Part shown: one piece after another, positions 44,817-56,500 of the stretch
How positions within the stretch are numbered: position 1 is the first letter of the stretch
Layout: each line of letters begins with the position of its first letter
From: Podospora pseudoanserina
Lineage: Eukaryota > Ascomycota > Sordariomycetes > Sordariales > Podosporaceae
NCBI RefSeq assembly: GCF_035222485.1
Contig: NC_085920.1
Coordinates: 8,108,001-8,172,000, forward strand
Direction of reading: 5' to 3'
Length of the DNA: 64,000 bases
Made by a program: the position numbers and the translations under genes
The notes under the pieces: model-generated
Told to the model about the DNA's origin: nothing
What the model saw: only the letters and a program-made list of their open reading frames with translations
Database searches by the model: none

Positions 44817-46554
44817 CTAGTTCCCTAAATAAGCCCTGATGGCTCCCTGCAACCTCCCAGCACCCTCCCCAAGCAGATGCGTTAGGTTCTCGAGGTCGTC
44901 GCCAGCAGTAATGCCGAACCTCCTGACAAAATCCTTCGCGGCGCTCTCCAAGTCACCATAATCATCCATGCCGCCGCCGGGCATATCGTCAGACTCCTCA
45001 CGCCCAAAGTATGCATTCGAAGAGATAGCAGAGGCACCCTCAAAACCGCCCAGGCGGGACTTGGCTTCAGCCTGTGCCTCAGCGTTGAACATGCCCTTGC
45101 CGAAGAATTCGTCTGAAGAAATGGCCTTCTGAGTGCCGAACTTCTTGCGGGCGTAGTTGTCATTGTCATCATCTGCAAGGGAAAGCTGGATTAGTATCAC
45201 GCCTCAACAGCCCTAAAATGATAGCAGAACTCACCATCAACATTGCCCTTGATAGGTCCAACAGACCCGAAGCCACCAGCGTTCTTCTTTGCTGTGGAAG
45301 CAGCGGCGGCAGCCTTCTGGGCACCAATCTGCCCGAATCCAAGTCTGCCCATACCCATACCCAAACGCTCCATCTCCGAAGCCGACTTTTCTCTTGTGTG
45401 AGAAGCCGAACCGTATCCACCACTCCGAGCCGAGCTCACAGGTGTGGGAGATAAAATGGCAGCACCGGTATCCTTCTTGGCAGCAGCGGCCTTGGAGTTC
45501 TGTTCTTCAGCTTCGGGATCATAGCCCAGCTTCTCGATACGCTCAGCCTCCTCCTTGGCCTTCTTCTCCGCCTCGTCAAAATCAATGACCACATCGCCAC
45601 CCAACTTCTTTGCGCCGAGCTTGGTTGCGACCTTCTTCGCGCCGAGGACATTGGCCTTGCGGGGCCCAGTAGTTGTCTTCTTCAAGCTGGAAGAGGTGAC
45701 GATGCGGCCGGCAGCAGGCTTGGACTCGCCATCGGTCTTAGCCAGAGGGGAGGCGGTACGCGAAATATCCTTGCCGTTCTGGGCTGCGCTGCTTAATGGA
45801 GAGGCGGTGCGCCCGACAACGGGAGGGGTGGCGGTTCGTGAAATTGGCGGTGTAGGCTTCTTGATGGCCGGCCTGTCCCAAGATGAGAAGAAGTCATCTT
45901 CCTCTTCGGCGGGTGCCTCGGCGGCGTCGCCACCTTCCTCAAGAACGACCTCTTCGGGGAACTCCTTGGCGTCCCTCGCGGCTCTCTTCTTGAGTTCCTC
46001 CTTGTACTTGGTTGCGGCAGTGGAGCTGTACTTGGTCTTGGGGTCCTTGCTGTTCAGCGCGGCAGACCCGCCGTTGGACTGGAAGAACTTGGTCGCGGAC
46101 TCGTTTCCGCCAACTTTCATGATGCGGAGCTGGTCCCATTGCCACTCTGAATTATAGCATGGTTAGTTATTATGGGCTCTTGTTGTCGGAGGCACGCGAA
46201 CGCGAAACGGGGACATACGGTCGAGGTTAGTAGACCGAACAAAGGAGATGTGGACACCGAGGTTGCGATGGTGGGCCGAGCAATCGAGGCAGAGGTAGAT
46301 GCCAAAAGGAACGGAGGTCCATGTTGGGTTCTTTTGACCGCAGTCGAAGCAGATCTGTCACGGGGGAAGGAATCCGTAGTTAGTAAACCGTTTCCATCAT
46401 CGCGGGTGGGCGTGGCCGTGGTCTCGCGACCGAACTCGGCACCTTGCTGGCAACGCGAGGAGGGATGATATGGATGGCTTGCCTTATTAGCCTGCTTGGA
46501 CTTGAGTTTCTCAAAGAGCTTGAGCGACTGCTGCTTGGTAGCGAGGCCGCTCAT
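44817..46554 (-). CDS. GLO3: ADP-ribosylation factor GTPase-activating protein GLO3
   Basis: ArfGAP2/3-type protein that stimulates GTP hydrolysis on Arf1 during COPI vesicle traffic at the Golgi. Four exons on the minus strand: 46554-46483, 46354-46219, 46146-45235 and 45172-44817; 491 residues. The ArfGAP zinc finger is CX2CX16CX2C at C26, C29, C46 and C49, followed by the arginine finger R53 in [14 protein letters not shown]. The N-terminal start [17 protein letters not shown] and the [14 protein letters not shown] core are standard. The C terminus carries the Glo3 motif twice in related form, ISSDEFFG and ISSNAYFG, which in yeast contacts coatomer and cargo. The middle is Ala/Lys-rich and disordered with SRTASPL repeats. 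Intron 1 uses a GC donor (AAG|GCAAGC) because the protein frame requires it. The gene is divergent from TIM21. Confidence 0.93.
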
Positions 46555-46939
46555 TGTGTCTGGTGTGTAACGGTTGGCTCTGTAGTTAAGTGTGCTGGCG
46601 GTCTCGGATAGTAAAGTTCAAAGGGTGAAGTGCGGTCGAGGCTCGTGAACGTTCAATGGTGATCCAGTCAGGGGACAACGGGCCACAATTTCGCTGCCCA
46701 GGAATCCATCCATGTGGCATCAAGTCAATCCACTAACCCTGAACTGGCTTAGTGCTGAGCTGCCCCACGTCTGCACCCACGGGCCACCTTGAGTCTTTTA
46801 CCCGCCGAGGAAATGCCGGGGCGGCAGAAGCCTGGGGCCCTGCAGCTTGAAGCTCCCACTTGACCTCACCTTGAAGGAGGCGGACAGCCTTCGAATCACG
46901 ATATCTATTGCGTGGAGCAATGGATAATCCCCAACCGCC
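46555..46939. promoter_or_regulatory. Bidirectional promoter between GLO3 and TIM21
   Basis: Only 385 bp separate the two divergent start codons, so both promoters and leaders must lie here. No clear TATA box was seen. Confidence 0.6.
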
Positions 46940-47726
46940 ATGATGATCAAATCCCATCTAACCCCAGTTCTTCGGCTTCGAACCCTCCCTTCCACCTCCC
47001 CAGTGGTGAATCTACGTGCCCTTCAACCCCGCCATTACGCAACCCACCACCAAACTTCGTCCTCCAAATCCGAACCAGAAGTTAAACGCCGCTCCGTCAC
47101 GCCCTTCAACGACACCGGCTCTGTCCCATGGTCCTCTCTTTCGATCCTTGAAAAGGGCGCTCGCGCCAGCCAGCAAACCTTCAACTTCGGCCTCGTTATC
47201 CTCGGTTTGACCCTCACCTCTGGCGTGCTCTACGTGCTCTACACCGAGGTCTTCTCGCCCTCCTCCCGGACAGCCTACTTCAACCGCGCCGTTGACCGTA
47301 TAAAGGCCGATCCGCGCTTGATTGGGCTCCTGGGAGATGGCAAAAAAATCGAGGCATTCGGAGAGGAGACCGGCAACAAGTGGCGGAGGGCGAGGCCGAT
47401 CGCCTCGAGTGAAGTGACGGATCGGAATGGGGTTCAGCATATGTACATCAACTTCAACGTGCGTTATACAGCTAGCGAGAAATGACTGAAGGAAACATGC
47501 TGACATGGCATCATAATAATAGCTCAAGGGACCGAAAGGTACTGGCACGGCTTTTGTACACCTTTTCAAGCCGGTTGGAGGGAAACAGTGGGAGTACAGG
47601 TACTTTTATGTTGATGTAAAGGGCCAACAGAGGATCTACTTGGAGAACGCAGAGGCTGCCTCCGCACTGGCTGCGAAGGAGAGGTCCAAGACCGATGGGA
47701 TCAAGTTTCTCGGTATCAGGTGGTGA
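46940..47726 (+). CDS. TIM21: Mitochondrial import inner membrane translocase subunit TIM21
   Basis: Component of the TIM23 presequence translocase that contacts the TOM complex and respiratory chain complexes. Two exons, 46940-47458 and 47523-47726, joined in phase 0 over a 64-nt intron (GTGCGT donor); 240 residues. The N terminus is an Arg/Ser-rich presequence ending around RHYATHH. One membrane helix lies at about 82-104 (FGLVILGLTLTSGVLYVLYTEVF). The intermembrane-space domain contains AYFNRAVDRIKADPRLIGLLG, then RARPIASSEV, HMYINFNLKGPKGTG and the C-terminal WEYRYFYVDVKGQQRIYLE. All are in the order of the Tim21 family and length fits (yeast 239). Two adjacent ATGs start the frame; the first was chosen. 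Confidence 0.94.
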
Positions 47727-47980
47727 AGTCATCGCCAGGTGCGAGAGCGGTGTATGATAAAGGTATGCGTGTACAATATCAGTTGGCTGTGATGGAATTT
47801 CAGGGCAACTATGATCAAGGCGTTTTGAATTTCGACAGAGCTTAGGAAGAGAAGCATATTATCAAAAGGGATCTCACATATACCCATCAAACCATATTTT
47901 AGCCATCTAAACTGTTGGTCAAAGTAGCCGCTTTGCCTCATATATTCATTGGTGAAAACTAGCAGCTACTGAGTGAGCTA
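47727..47980. other. TIM21 3' flank before the MITE
   Basis: 3' untranslated region of TIM21; nothing else seen. The TA at 47979-47980 is the left target duplication of the MITE. Confidence 0.5.
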
Positions 47981-48423
47981 GGGCGCGATCTTTTGGCCGT
48001 AATTTTCGCTGAAAGTCTTCATATGAAGACTTTCAGAATGTGTGATCTTTTTCGTCTGAAACAGTTCATCAGCCAATTTGGATGGAAAACCGTTCCTGAA
48101 GAGAAGTCCGTGTATTTTAAACTCTGACTAACTATAGGCCTTTAAAACTCCACTTTCCCATGAAAGTTTTCATTAAAAAAAGGTGATGAAGACTTTCATA
48201 CTGCTCAGTATGGTCAATTACAGGGCCTTACAGCAAGCCATATCCACCGTAGGCCACCTTCTTCCAGGGCCTTTATCTTGACTTCGACCGGTCTTCGATA
48301 GGGCCTTTGCACGTACTGGCCAATACGTCAAAAAATACTTCATCAGGGGCCCCAGGGCCTTGATGAAACCCTTCATGGAAATTCTTTCAAATGGCTGCTG
48401 TTTGGGCCAAAAGATCACCGCCC
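47981..48423. mobile_element. 443-bp MITE with terminal inverted repeats and TA duplication
   Basis: The left end GGGCGCGATCTTTTGGCC matches the inverse of the right end (GGGCGGTGATCTTTTGGCC when reversed), 18-19 bp with one small gap. TA flanks both ends (47979-47980 and 48424-48425), as made by Tc1/mariner-type transposases, including the Fot1/pogo group of fungi. No ORF inside, so non-autonomous. It carries a 28-bp perfect palindrome near its left end. Confidence 0.78.
48009..48036. repeat. 28-bp perfect palindrome inside the MITE
   Basis: CTGAAAGTCTTCAT (48009-48022) is followed at once by its exact reverse complement (48023-48036). Relatives of the same half-site recur at about 48160-48175 and 48187-48200 as an imperfect inverted pair. 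Confidence 0.9.
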
Positions 48424-48858
48424 TAGTTACTAAGAGCGGACCATTAACACCCCTATGAACGTACACTAACCGTCATGATTCCAACCTGTAACCTTCTCTT
48501 CTTTCGTCTTTACCTCTGTTCCATCCCAACAAAACCATAAAATGAAACGCGACCTTTTGGTTTCCCTCCTCCCCACCCCCAAATTATCATTAATAAATGG
48601 AAGGAAAGCCAGCCGCCAAGACCCAGACAAACTCCTGCTGACAGTAAGAGACATTCTCCCTTATCTTACACCATGCCACGCTCTTCTTCGTCTTTTGTGC
48701 CGACGTGCTTCTCTTCGTCTTTTGCTCGGAGGTGGTCGTCCTCCCCCCAGCCGCACAGCTGTATTTTTTTTTTGACGTTTCCTGAAACCGGAGCTAGAAC
48801 AGGTGAAGCGCTTGAATGGGTAAGCCGGCACATTCCGAAGCTCAATACCGGAGCCATT
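48424..48858. other. Right flank of the MITE, 3' region of the bromodomain gene
   Basis: Between the MITE and the stop codon of the minus-strand BTB-bromodomain gene. Probably its 3' untranslated region; contains a T run near 48765. No gene seen. Confidence 0.5.
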
Positions 48859-50329
48859 CTAATGCCCCTCATCCCCTTCCATCTTCGCGATCCACTTGTT
48901 CATCTGGCTAAACTTGTCCTCAAACGACTTTTGCAACTTCTCTGCCGCGCCCCACATGGGATCAGTCTCATTCCAGTACTCATAGCAGTTCGCAAAGATT
49001 TGGTTCATGTCTGCCAGGAACTCCTGTTCGTCACTGTACTCCTTGTTGTCCATCTTGTTCTTCATCGTCGTCAAGTCCATGGGCTTCTTGACCACGTTGA
49101 AGTAGTCGGGTACGCCATCGCGCTGGGGGTCGACGGGATCCTTGAAGGGCCCAACGACACGGGTCCAAAAGCCTGGTTATAGACGTTAATATCAGTTCAA
49201 GTAATGCGAGAGGAAAGGTGAAGCGGGCTTACCAGGGCCAGAGAGCATCCTGGCCAGTAGGTCTGCGCAAAAGTTCAGTTTCTGGTTCGTCGAAAACTGC
49301 TGGCTCGCAATCGCAGCTCCACTAGTGCGGCGCTTAGGGCCTGGTTTAGACGAGGCTTTTGGCACAGAAGCGGTGGCTCCCTTTGTCACCGTCTTGCGAC
49401 CAGAAGCGGTCTGAGAGACAACAGGAGGTGACCCGTTGGCACCAGCTTCCGACACACGCTGCTTCTTCGCAGGTCGTCCTCCTTCCTGTCCCCCTTCAGC
49501 GTCACGTCGCTTCTCTGCGGCCGGGGCAAGGGCGGCAGGATCGGATCCAGCCCGCTCATCAAGGGGGGAGCTGTTCTCCAGTGAGCTCATAGCTACCACC
49601 AACTCACTCAACACCTCCTGCGGCAACGACCTCGCAAACTCTGTCCGGGACTCCGACGATCTCATATACTCGGCAGCCCACGAAAGGAGCAGCTTTCGTA
49701 TCGAAGAGCCCTCAGGAGTATCTTTCCACACTTGTACAAGAAGTGGTGTTGCGGGAATGTGTTCGGTGATGCGTCTGCACTCAATCATGGCGTCCAGTGT
49801 CGCATCGCAGAGGCCGTCGATGCCGAGCATATGGCCAAGCTTCCACACGCCAATGAGTACATCATAGCTGGGAAGGTTATCCAGTGATGGGAAGACCTGG
49901 CCCGTGTAGAGATAGTTTTGGCAGTACGCGAACACCTCGGTGGGTGTTTCTGGGAGTCTGACAATGTTCTCGATGGATTCTTGGTCTGCATTCTCGTCGA
50001 AGAACTTGCGGTAATAGGAGGACTTGGAGCACAAGAAGTCTTTTTGGATACCGAACGGTATCTCCTCGGGTCCGACTAAGGCGATGACAAATATGGGATG
50101 AGGTTCCCTGGGAAGATTGTCTATGTCAGTATGTGTGATGCTAATCATGCGAGGATGTGACTTACAGCCAGGAGAATGGTCGGTGTTCTTGTATGCTATT
50201 AGCTGGGCGCGCTACTTCAACTGGGGCGACATCACTCGCATTCTTGTCGGCAGCTTCTACGATAGTGACTACCTCAGCAGCGACGGCGACGGCATCCCCA
50301 TTGGGCTGTGGTACAGGCTCTTCTGCCAT
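48859..50329 (-). CDS. BTB/POZ and bromodomain protein
   Basis: Predicted nuclear adaptor or chromatin reader, 450 residues. Exons 50329-50166, 50107-49233 and 49172-48859, introns 58 and 60 nt, both with GTAAG donors, all in frame. After an acidic N terminus, a BTB/POZ domain (about 57-165) has FGIQKDFLCSKSSYYRKFFDE and VFAYCQNYLYTGQVF. A helical BACK-like extension follows to about 255. A linker (about 255-325) has basic clusters such as PAKKQRV and KPGPKRR, likely nuclear signals. The C-terminal bromodomain (about 345-440) shows FWTRVVGPFKDPVDP, VPDYFNVVKKPMDLTTMKNKM and the acetyl-lysine contact region IFANCYEYWNE, where the usual Asn is replaced by Glu or shifted. I know of this BTB-bromodomain combination only in fungi, but not of an assigned function. 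Confidence 0.88.
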
Positions 50330-51096
50330 TCTGCATGTGTGATTATTTGCGTTAGCCCATCGTCTCCTGGATCTTACATGGCGGGGATCATGGAAACTAC
50401 ACGTCTCATGTTGAGATGAGAGACGTGATTCACCATGCCGGCAAGATGGTGGCTCATTTGATGGAATAATCAAAAGAATGTGTGCGCGAGAGTAAGTACT
50501 GTATGATACATCTCAATTGACATACCTATTATCCGTAGGCTCCTCCATGACTTCAAACATTGAGCCGAGTGAGACCAGTGTTGACCTCTAGTTGTTGATG
50601 AAGCAGTTACTGCCAGGCGCCGTGCGATTTCTCAGACCAAGGATCAATTGGTGAGCGGCAGGTAGTTAATAATAGTAGAGAGATGAGTGCCACCATGAAT
50701 TGATGGCATATGATGTGCGAGCTCGGTGTGATTGTTTGAGACGAAAAGCAATGAGCTGTGTAAAGTCAAAAGTAAGATGAGCTTTGGCGAATGAACGTGA
50801 GATGTGATCCAGTCCAAGTTGCGGTTCGGTGACCCACTTTCATACTGTGCGGAGCAGCGGAAGGAATGCGGGAGGGCACTGTGTCAGCCAAACCAGCACG
50901 AAGAGTGGTAGGTACTATCAGGACTTGGTAGTACTGTGGATTGTTTTTTTATTTTTTTTATTTATGGTAATGAAATGTTAGGAAATGGCTTCATACTCAT
51001 TATTTGCTCTCATTTATGTTGATATCTGACGGCATTTCACTTTTATAAGTGTTACATCTAGTTACAACATCATCAATCAGCAGCTGATTCTTGTCA
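50330..51096. other. Promoter of the BTB-bromodomain gene and spacer to tRNA-Cys
   Basis: No open frame of interest. Contains the upstream region of the minus-strand gene and the 5' flank of the tRNA. A T-rich run lies at about 50945-50962. Confidence 0.5.
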
Positions 51097-51168
51097 GGAC
51101 GAATAGCTCAGGGGTAGAGCAACCGGCTGCAGTCCGGTAGGTCACGTGTTCAAATCACGTTTCGTCCT
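51097..51168 (+). tRNA. tRNA-Cys (anticodon GCA)
   Basis: A 72-nt cloverleaf. The acceptor GGACGAA pairs fully with TTCGTCC, discriminator T (usual for tRNA-Cys). The D arm has AGCTCAGGGGTAGAGC, the anticodon stem is ACCGG/CCGGT with loop CTGCAGT and anticodon GCA, and the T arm has GTTCAAATC. No intron. A short T run follows. Confidence 0.95.
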
Positions 51169-51732
51169 TACCTTTTGCATCGTTTTTACATTCATTTATG
51201 TTTTTTGCTATCATTTAGTTTTCGTCAGCCAATGCATCGTTTTATTTGTTCTGGGCTTGCTGGTTTCTCTGTGGAGTGTTGTTTCCAAAATATCCTCTGT
51301 ATCAGTGGTTTAGGGCTTTGTAAGAGATTCTCATACCACGCCTCCAGGCTGCGAGTTTCCATCTTTCGGAGAACCAAGAAATTTAGAGGCGACTAGTTTG
51401 CATGAGAAGATAATAAATCCGTGCGCATAGTTTATGTCAATATTTTGAGTACTGCCTTTGTCATCATCTCAATCCATTTCACTTGAGGGCAGGATCTGTC
51501 TGTTTTGATAATGGCTACTCCTGCTTCTGATACGAACAGGACTTCGAAATGACCACTGAGCATTGCTTATTGTATGGTACTTTGGATTTACCGGAATACC
51601 ACGTAGCAGGCTTTGAGGGTTACGAATAAATAAATAAAAGGCTGTCAATATCGTAGAGTGGTAGTTGCTGGTGCCTGTCCCCAGATCCCTGACGAATCTA
51701 TACCTCAATATCTTCCTACTCCCCGGTAGATA
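51169..51732. other. Spacer between tRNA-Cys and the LRR-like gene
   Basis: About 560 bp holding the tRNA 3' flank and probably the 3' untranslated region of the next minus-strand gene. Nothing else seen. Confidence 0.5.
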
Positions 51733-53572
51733 TTACTCCTTTCCCTCTTCATCAGTCTCGACCACTATTCCTCTCTTACCCATCCCCTTCTCTGCTCTCC
51801 GTCCCCTCACATGCCTCTCCACCCTCCTCGCATTCTCCGTCACCATCTCATACCTCGCCCTCTCACTGCTCCCTGCCTCCTCCCCCAGTTTATAACCTGC
51901 GTACATCACTATCCTCTCCACCTTCCCCCAAGCGCCCACCCAATCGACCATATCATGTCCGCTCTTCGACCACAGCGCCGAAGCCCACAGTCCGCAACCC
52001 GTCAAGTCCAGATGCTCGAGCCGATACAAACTCTTGCTTAACCGGTTCAACACCATGATCGCCTCTGTCCAGTCGTTGTCCAAACTGTGACTGTACGGTC
52101 CCGTGGCTCCATATTGAACCACCTGCCCCTGTGCAGTGACCATAGTAGCCAATTTTGCGTTGGGGGTAAGTGATGGCTCCGGCCAAAACGCCAGACTCAA
52201 ATGCGTCAAGTTCGGCATATGGGTAGCAAAGGAAAGCAAGTGCCGCCAGGAGACATTATGGGCATGTTCCGGATCGAGGGCCAGCGACAAGCGTGTCAAG
52301 TTGGGCAGCAGGGCGGCCGGTATTGACGGCTCGAGCGTTGGTTCGTCATCAGGTGCGTCCCATGAGTCTTTGGGATCAGCCGTTGATACAACAGCTGCCG
52401 CTTGGGGTGGGTATAAGAAATCCGACAGCTCGCGGATCTTGAGTGACCGCCCCAGCGACCAGGACAGGTCGAGACAGGAAAAGTCGTCGTTCACGACGCC
52501 TGGGGGAAGGAACCCTCTTTGTCGTTCCTGTTCATAGTGACTGTCCTCGTCGTCCTCGTACACCAGAGGAGGAGGGGGAAGCAGGATGGCTCTCATGTCC
52601 TGCAGCGTCAGGCCTTTCTCACTATACAACCCAATATACGCCAGCAACGCCCCTCTCACGCGTGTTGGTAGCTCATAGAGAATATACCGGCAATATTCCA
52701 CCTGCCAGTCCCACGTCCTCGCAAACCCCTTCAGCACGAGATCCATCAAACTCCCCTTTGCAGGCAAGACCATACCCGGCAGCGGTCTTTGAGCATAATT
52801 CTGCGCCCCACCAAACTCAATCAACGTCCGAGGGTCACTATACAGACCACTCCCCGCAGGCCTGGATACCCAGCTCCGCGGGGGCGCCGGTCCCGGAGGC
52901 AGTCTCCTACCTGTGGCATCAACCCGCACCGGACGCCTTGGTGGCGGCGCCGGCGTCTCCGGCAGCTGAAGGATCTGCCGTATTGCTGGCGGAACAGTTG
53001 GCTGAACAAACGCCTCTGCTGGACGGATTTGCGATGAGCCACCGTCCCTCAGCCCCGCCCGACGCAAGTCGGCCAGCAGCTCATTGACGGAACGGTTCTG
53101 TTGTTGGTCGTCTGTGATGACAGGAAAGAAAGTATCGAGAGAATGTTAGTCTTGCTTAATCATCCCACTAAAGTGTATCTCACACCCTTTCCACAAACTG
53201 TTGGGTTTGTGTATGGGCCCCCGCCCCCCCAGGGTAAACAAGATCAAAACACACACACACACAAAGGGTGTGGGCGAAAAAGAGTTCGATGGAGGGGGTG
53301 TGTAGAATGGAACTATCCAATTTACGGGCCAAACCGCCCCAAACCCGGTTCAACGTTCAACGGCTGCGGGGATACACGACGGGGAGGGGGGAAATGTGGA
53401 CATCATGCGGGGCTCCGGTGTGGTACCAGCAGACAATAAAGAGAGAAAAAGAACTAAAACGAAACGCACCATGGTGGCTGTTGTGCCTGCTAGCAGCCGT
53501 ACTGCTGCTGAGTGACGCTGGTGCTGTGGACTGCGGCTTGGAATACTGTTTTTGGTGTCTCTTCTTCGGCAT
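51733..53572 (-). CDS. Conserved fungal protein with leucine-rich-repeat-like region
   Basis: Exons 53572-53470 and 53111-51733 over a 358-nt intron (GTGCGT donor, CATCACAG acceptor) in frame; 493 residues. The N terminus is basic and polar (MPKKRHQKQYSK). A Pro/Arg-rich stretch follows, then a helical region with WDWQVEYCRYILYELPTRVRGALLAYIGLYSEKG. The second half has LRR-like strands: LLPNLTRLSLALDPEH, MPNLTHLSLAFWPEP and LYRLEHLDLTGCGLW, as in F-box/LRR proteins, though I see no F-box. The C terminus is a basic helix. I recall relatives in filamentous fungi labelled tafazzin in databases; I find no HX4D acyltransferase motif here, so I do not support that name. The long intron contains a CA microsatellite near 53250. 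Confidence 0.8.
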
Positions 53573-56500
53573 TGATTACTTTTGGGCTCTTGCTTCCTCT
53601 CTGAAATATCTAGAGCGAAACTATATAAAAACAAGGCCTTTGGGCGATGGCGAATTAAAAATAAAAATAAAAAAGGCTGCCAAAGCTCGTGACTGGTGCG
53701 CGTTTCTTTTTCTGGTGACTCGAAGAGAAAAAGGCAATGAACGGGTCGGTACCTAATGGACCGAGTTGCGCTTGCTTCTCTGTTTGTTGCGTGGGCGTGT
53801 TGTATGTGTTCTTCGGGAGCAAAGTAATGCAAATCGACAATCGACAATGCGGAAATCGGGGAATCGGAAACCGCTCAAGCTCACAAAAGTCACGGGAAGG
53901 CGGATGGATTGCAAATATGCTCGCCGCAATCCCAATACACAGTTGCCTTATTGCTTCGCCTTCCTGCCACCTAACAAGCAGGATTAGAAACGGACAAAGT
54001 GCTCAAGCTCGGTCAAAGAGGGGCGGCCAGAACACACAAGGACCTTTCTCGTGTGTCTATGTGATTCACTAGACTAGGAGGTTGGTAACCGTACCTTAAG
54101 CACTACTGATTTCTGATACCTCAAAATGTACGTCATGTTTTCCCGCTGTGACGGTGTGACTCCTCTCCGGCGGGCGGAGGCGGCGAACAAACCCATGATG
54201 GCCCCATGTTCCATTGGCACATTGCGGGCAGCGTATCACAGCCCAGCTGTCAGCCCAAAAGAGCCAGAAAGCGCCCCCAGCGGAGTCGCTAAAATCATTG
54301 TCAAAAACCGTTGGCCAAAGCGTTTACATCCCCACCACGAGACCCACTCCTTACCTGCCTGCATTCTTTCTGTTCAGTTTAGTGGACTTTCTTTCAACCT
54401 CCCTTGCAAAAGACACCCTCACACAAAGACCGTATCTTGTGCTTCCCTCTTCGGAGAGGGGTGGGCAAGTGCACCGTTGCCTAGAGCCTAAATTTTCTCC
54501 TTGAAATCTTTAGTCCTTTCAGCTTATCCAGGTGGCTTACCCCCTAGGTTCTCCGGATCATCCCGAGAATAGAGAGCTCTCACACGAGGTTGCGAGATGC
54601 GCCTGTCCCGTGTCCAGCTTCCAGGTTGCCAGGGGAAAAAAGGGGGGGGGGGAGCACAGGTTGACGGCCTCTCATTGGATTTGTTCTTTTCGTTTTCTGC
54701 AGCAACATTGCCCAATTTTGCTTCTATTGTCTCTTCGGCATCGTAAACACCTATCAGGCTTGCATGCCTTTCCATTCGTCTGAAAAGTCTGCTCTTGCCT
54801 GCTTGCACCCGGAAGGCCCGAGATAGATGACTTGAATCAAGCAGAAACAGGCGATGTGATAACAACAACAACAACCAAGGAGTCAAATGTGGGGCGGGCT
54901 AGATATCACAACCGTCATTAGCCTCTATCGTGAACGACCTGCCAGTGAGTGACAGATTGGCCATGCTTCTATCTCATGTCATACATGAACATCATGCCTC
55001 ACCTCAACTCTCTCTTTGAGTTAAGTCAGTCCCTTTGTTCTGGGTCTTGGAGATGGCTGTTAGAGGCAAAGGGTGTGTATTGAGCGCACCGATACTTACT
55101 ACATGTACGTCGACTACCCACACCCATCAGCATCTTGGCCACGACACACTCCAGGGCATTCTCTGCCGCTGCATGTGGCTGGCTTCAATATTGACTTTCC
55201 GCAGCGAGAGGGGGAGGTCAACACGAGACACCTCACCTCTCACAAACCTGCGGCACTGTCAGGACGGGTACCTCTCACAAAAGTCGAATACATACCATCG
55301 TCCTGAGAACACGGGGCGCCGGATCGGACCATTTACACAGAACAGCGTCGGACAAGGAGGCCAAGTCGCCATCTGCCATTCTGACAGGCAAGGAGGGAAA
55401 ATAGGCCCTTCTATGGAGTCGGTCCTTCCACATCATTGCCCCTCATGATGACAGTGCTGATTGATGGTCATGACCCCCTCAGCATTGCTGCTATTCTTGG
55501 CGTTCGACCGAAAGGCCTTTCGATGGCTGTGAATATGCCCTTTTCTCACGAATCGGGTCACGTCTTCGGGGTCAGGGATCTTTCCCGCTGGCCGTTCGGG
55601 GCCGAAGTGATATGGTAGCCTCTCCCCATGGTTTGCTATCATGGCTCAGCTGGCTGCAAACTCTTCCCTGCAAACTTTGATTGCTCTACGGTCTTTCCGC
55701 ACCCTCCGAGGGGCTGCATGCCATGTTGAACAAGACAATCCCCTGTCCACCACGTTTAGCTGGCTGATCAAATGTCTTGTATCGTGGGTAGGCGCGGCTG
55801 GGTACCGGCTTGGAACCCTTCGATGAGACTTCCTGGGCGTATCAGATCCTGTCTGTCTCTGATGAGTGGCTTGATCAGAGAAGCCCAGAGCCCCTGCTTT
55901 CCATCTTCACATCCTGGCTTCGGCCACGTGAGAGCAACGACAACGGCCGGAATGAATCCACCCCAGCCCCTTCCACCTCCAGCACTGGGGGGGGGAGAGG
56001 TGGCAATCACGGATCTTGTTCTGGGCATCATCGAGCCTCGGCGCCGCCCGCATCCGTCTGTGAGACCACGCAGTTCCTTGACTTGACAGCACCGAGCCGA
56101 TAACATGTGTTCGCACGAGACAAGAAAGCCCATCCCTGAGCTTGTCAGCAGGGAGAGGCCAAGTAAGCTCTCCAACATGGCCTGTGGTACGATGCCACGA
56201 AAAACCTGGAGAAAAGCACCTGGCGGTGGTCGTCCCTCCTCTTGGACGCCTCGTCCCGGCAGGCCGAAGGGCTCGATGCGCGTGATGACACGCTTGTATG
56301 ACGAGCAGCTGCGCGACGCGGTCTTCCAGACAAATCCCAAGCCAGTCGTCCGTCGCTCGCTCCGCAATCCCTGACCCCTTATATTGCTGTTTTGCGTCAT
56401 GTTGCCCCTGTAAACAAGCGCTTGCCACGTAGTGTATATCGCGTCGGCGAACCGGAGACCATCATCAGGTTCTTCCCAGAGAAACAGGTGCCAGCCACCC

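Noticed and set aside
53230-53270. CA microsatellite as a functional element
   Set aside because: Short simple repeat inside the long intron of the LRR-like gene; ordinary.
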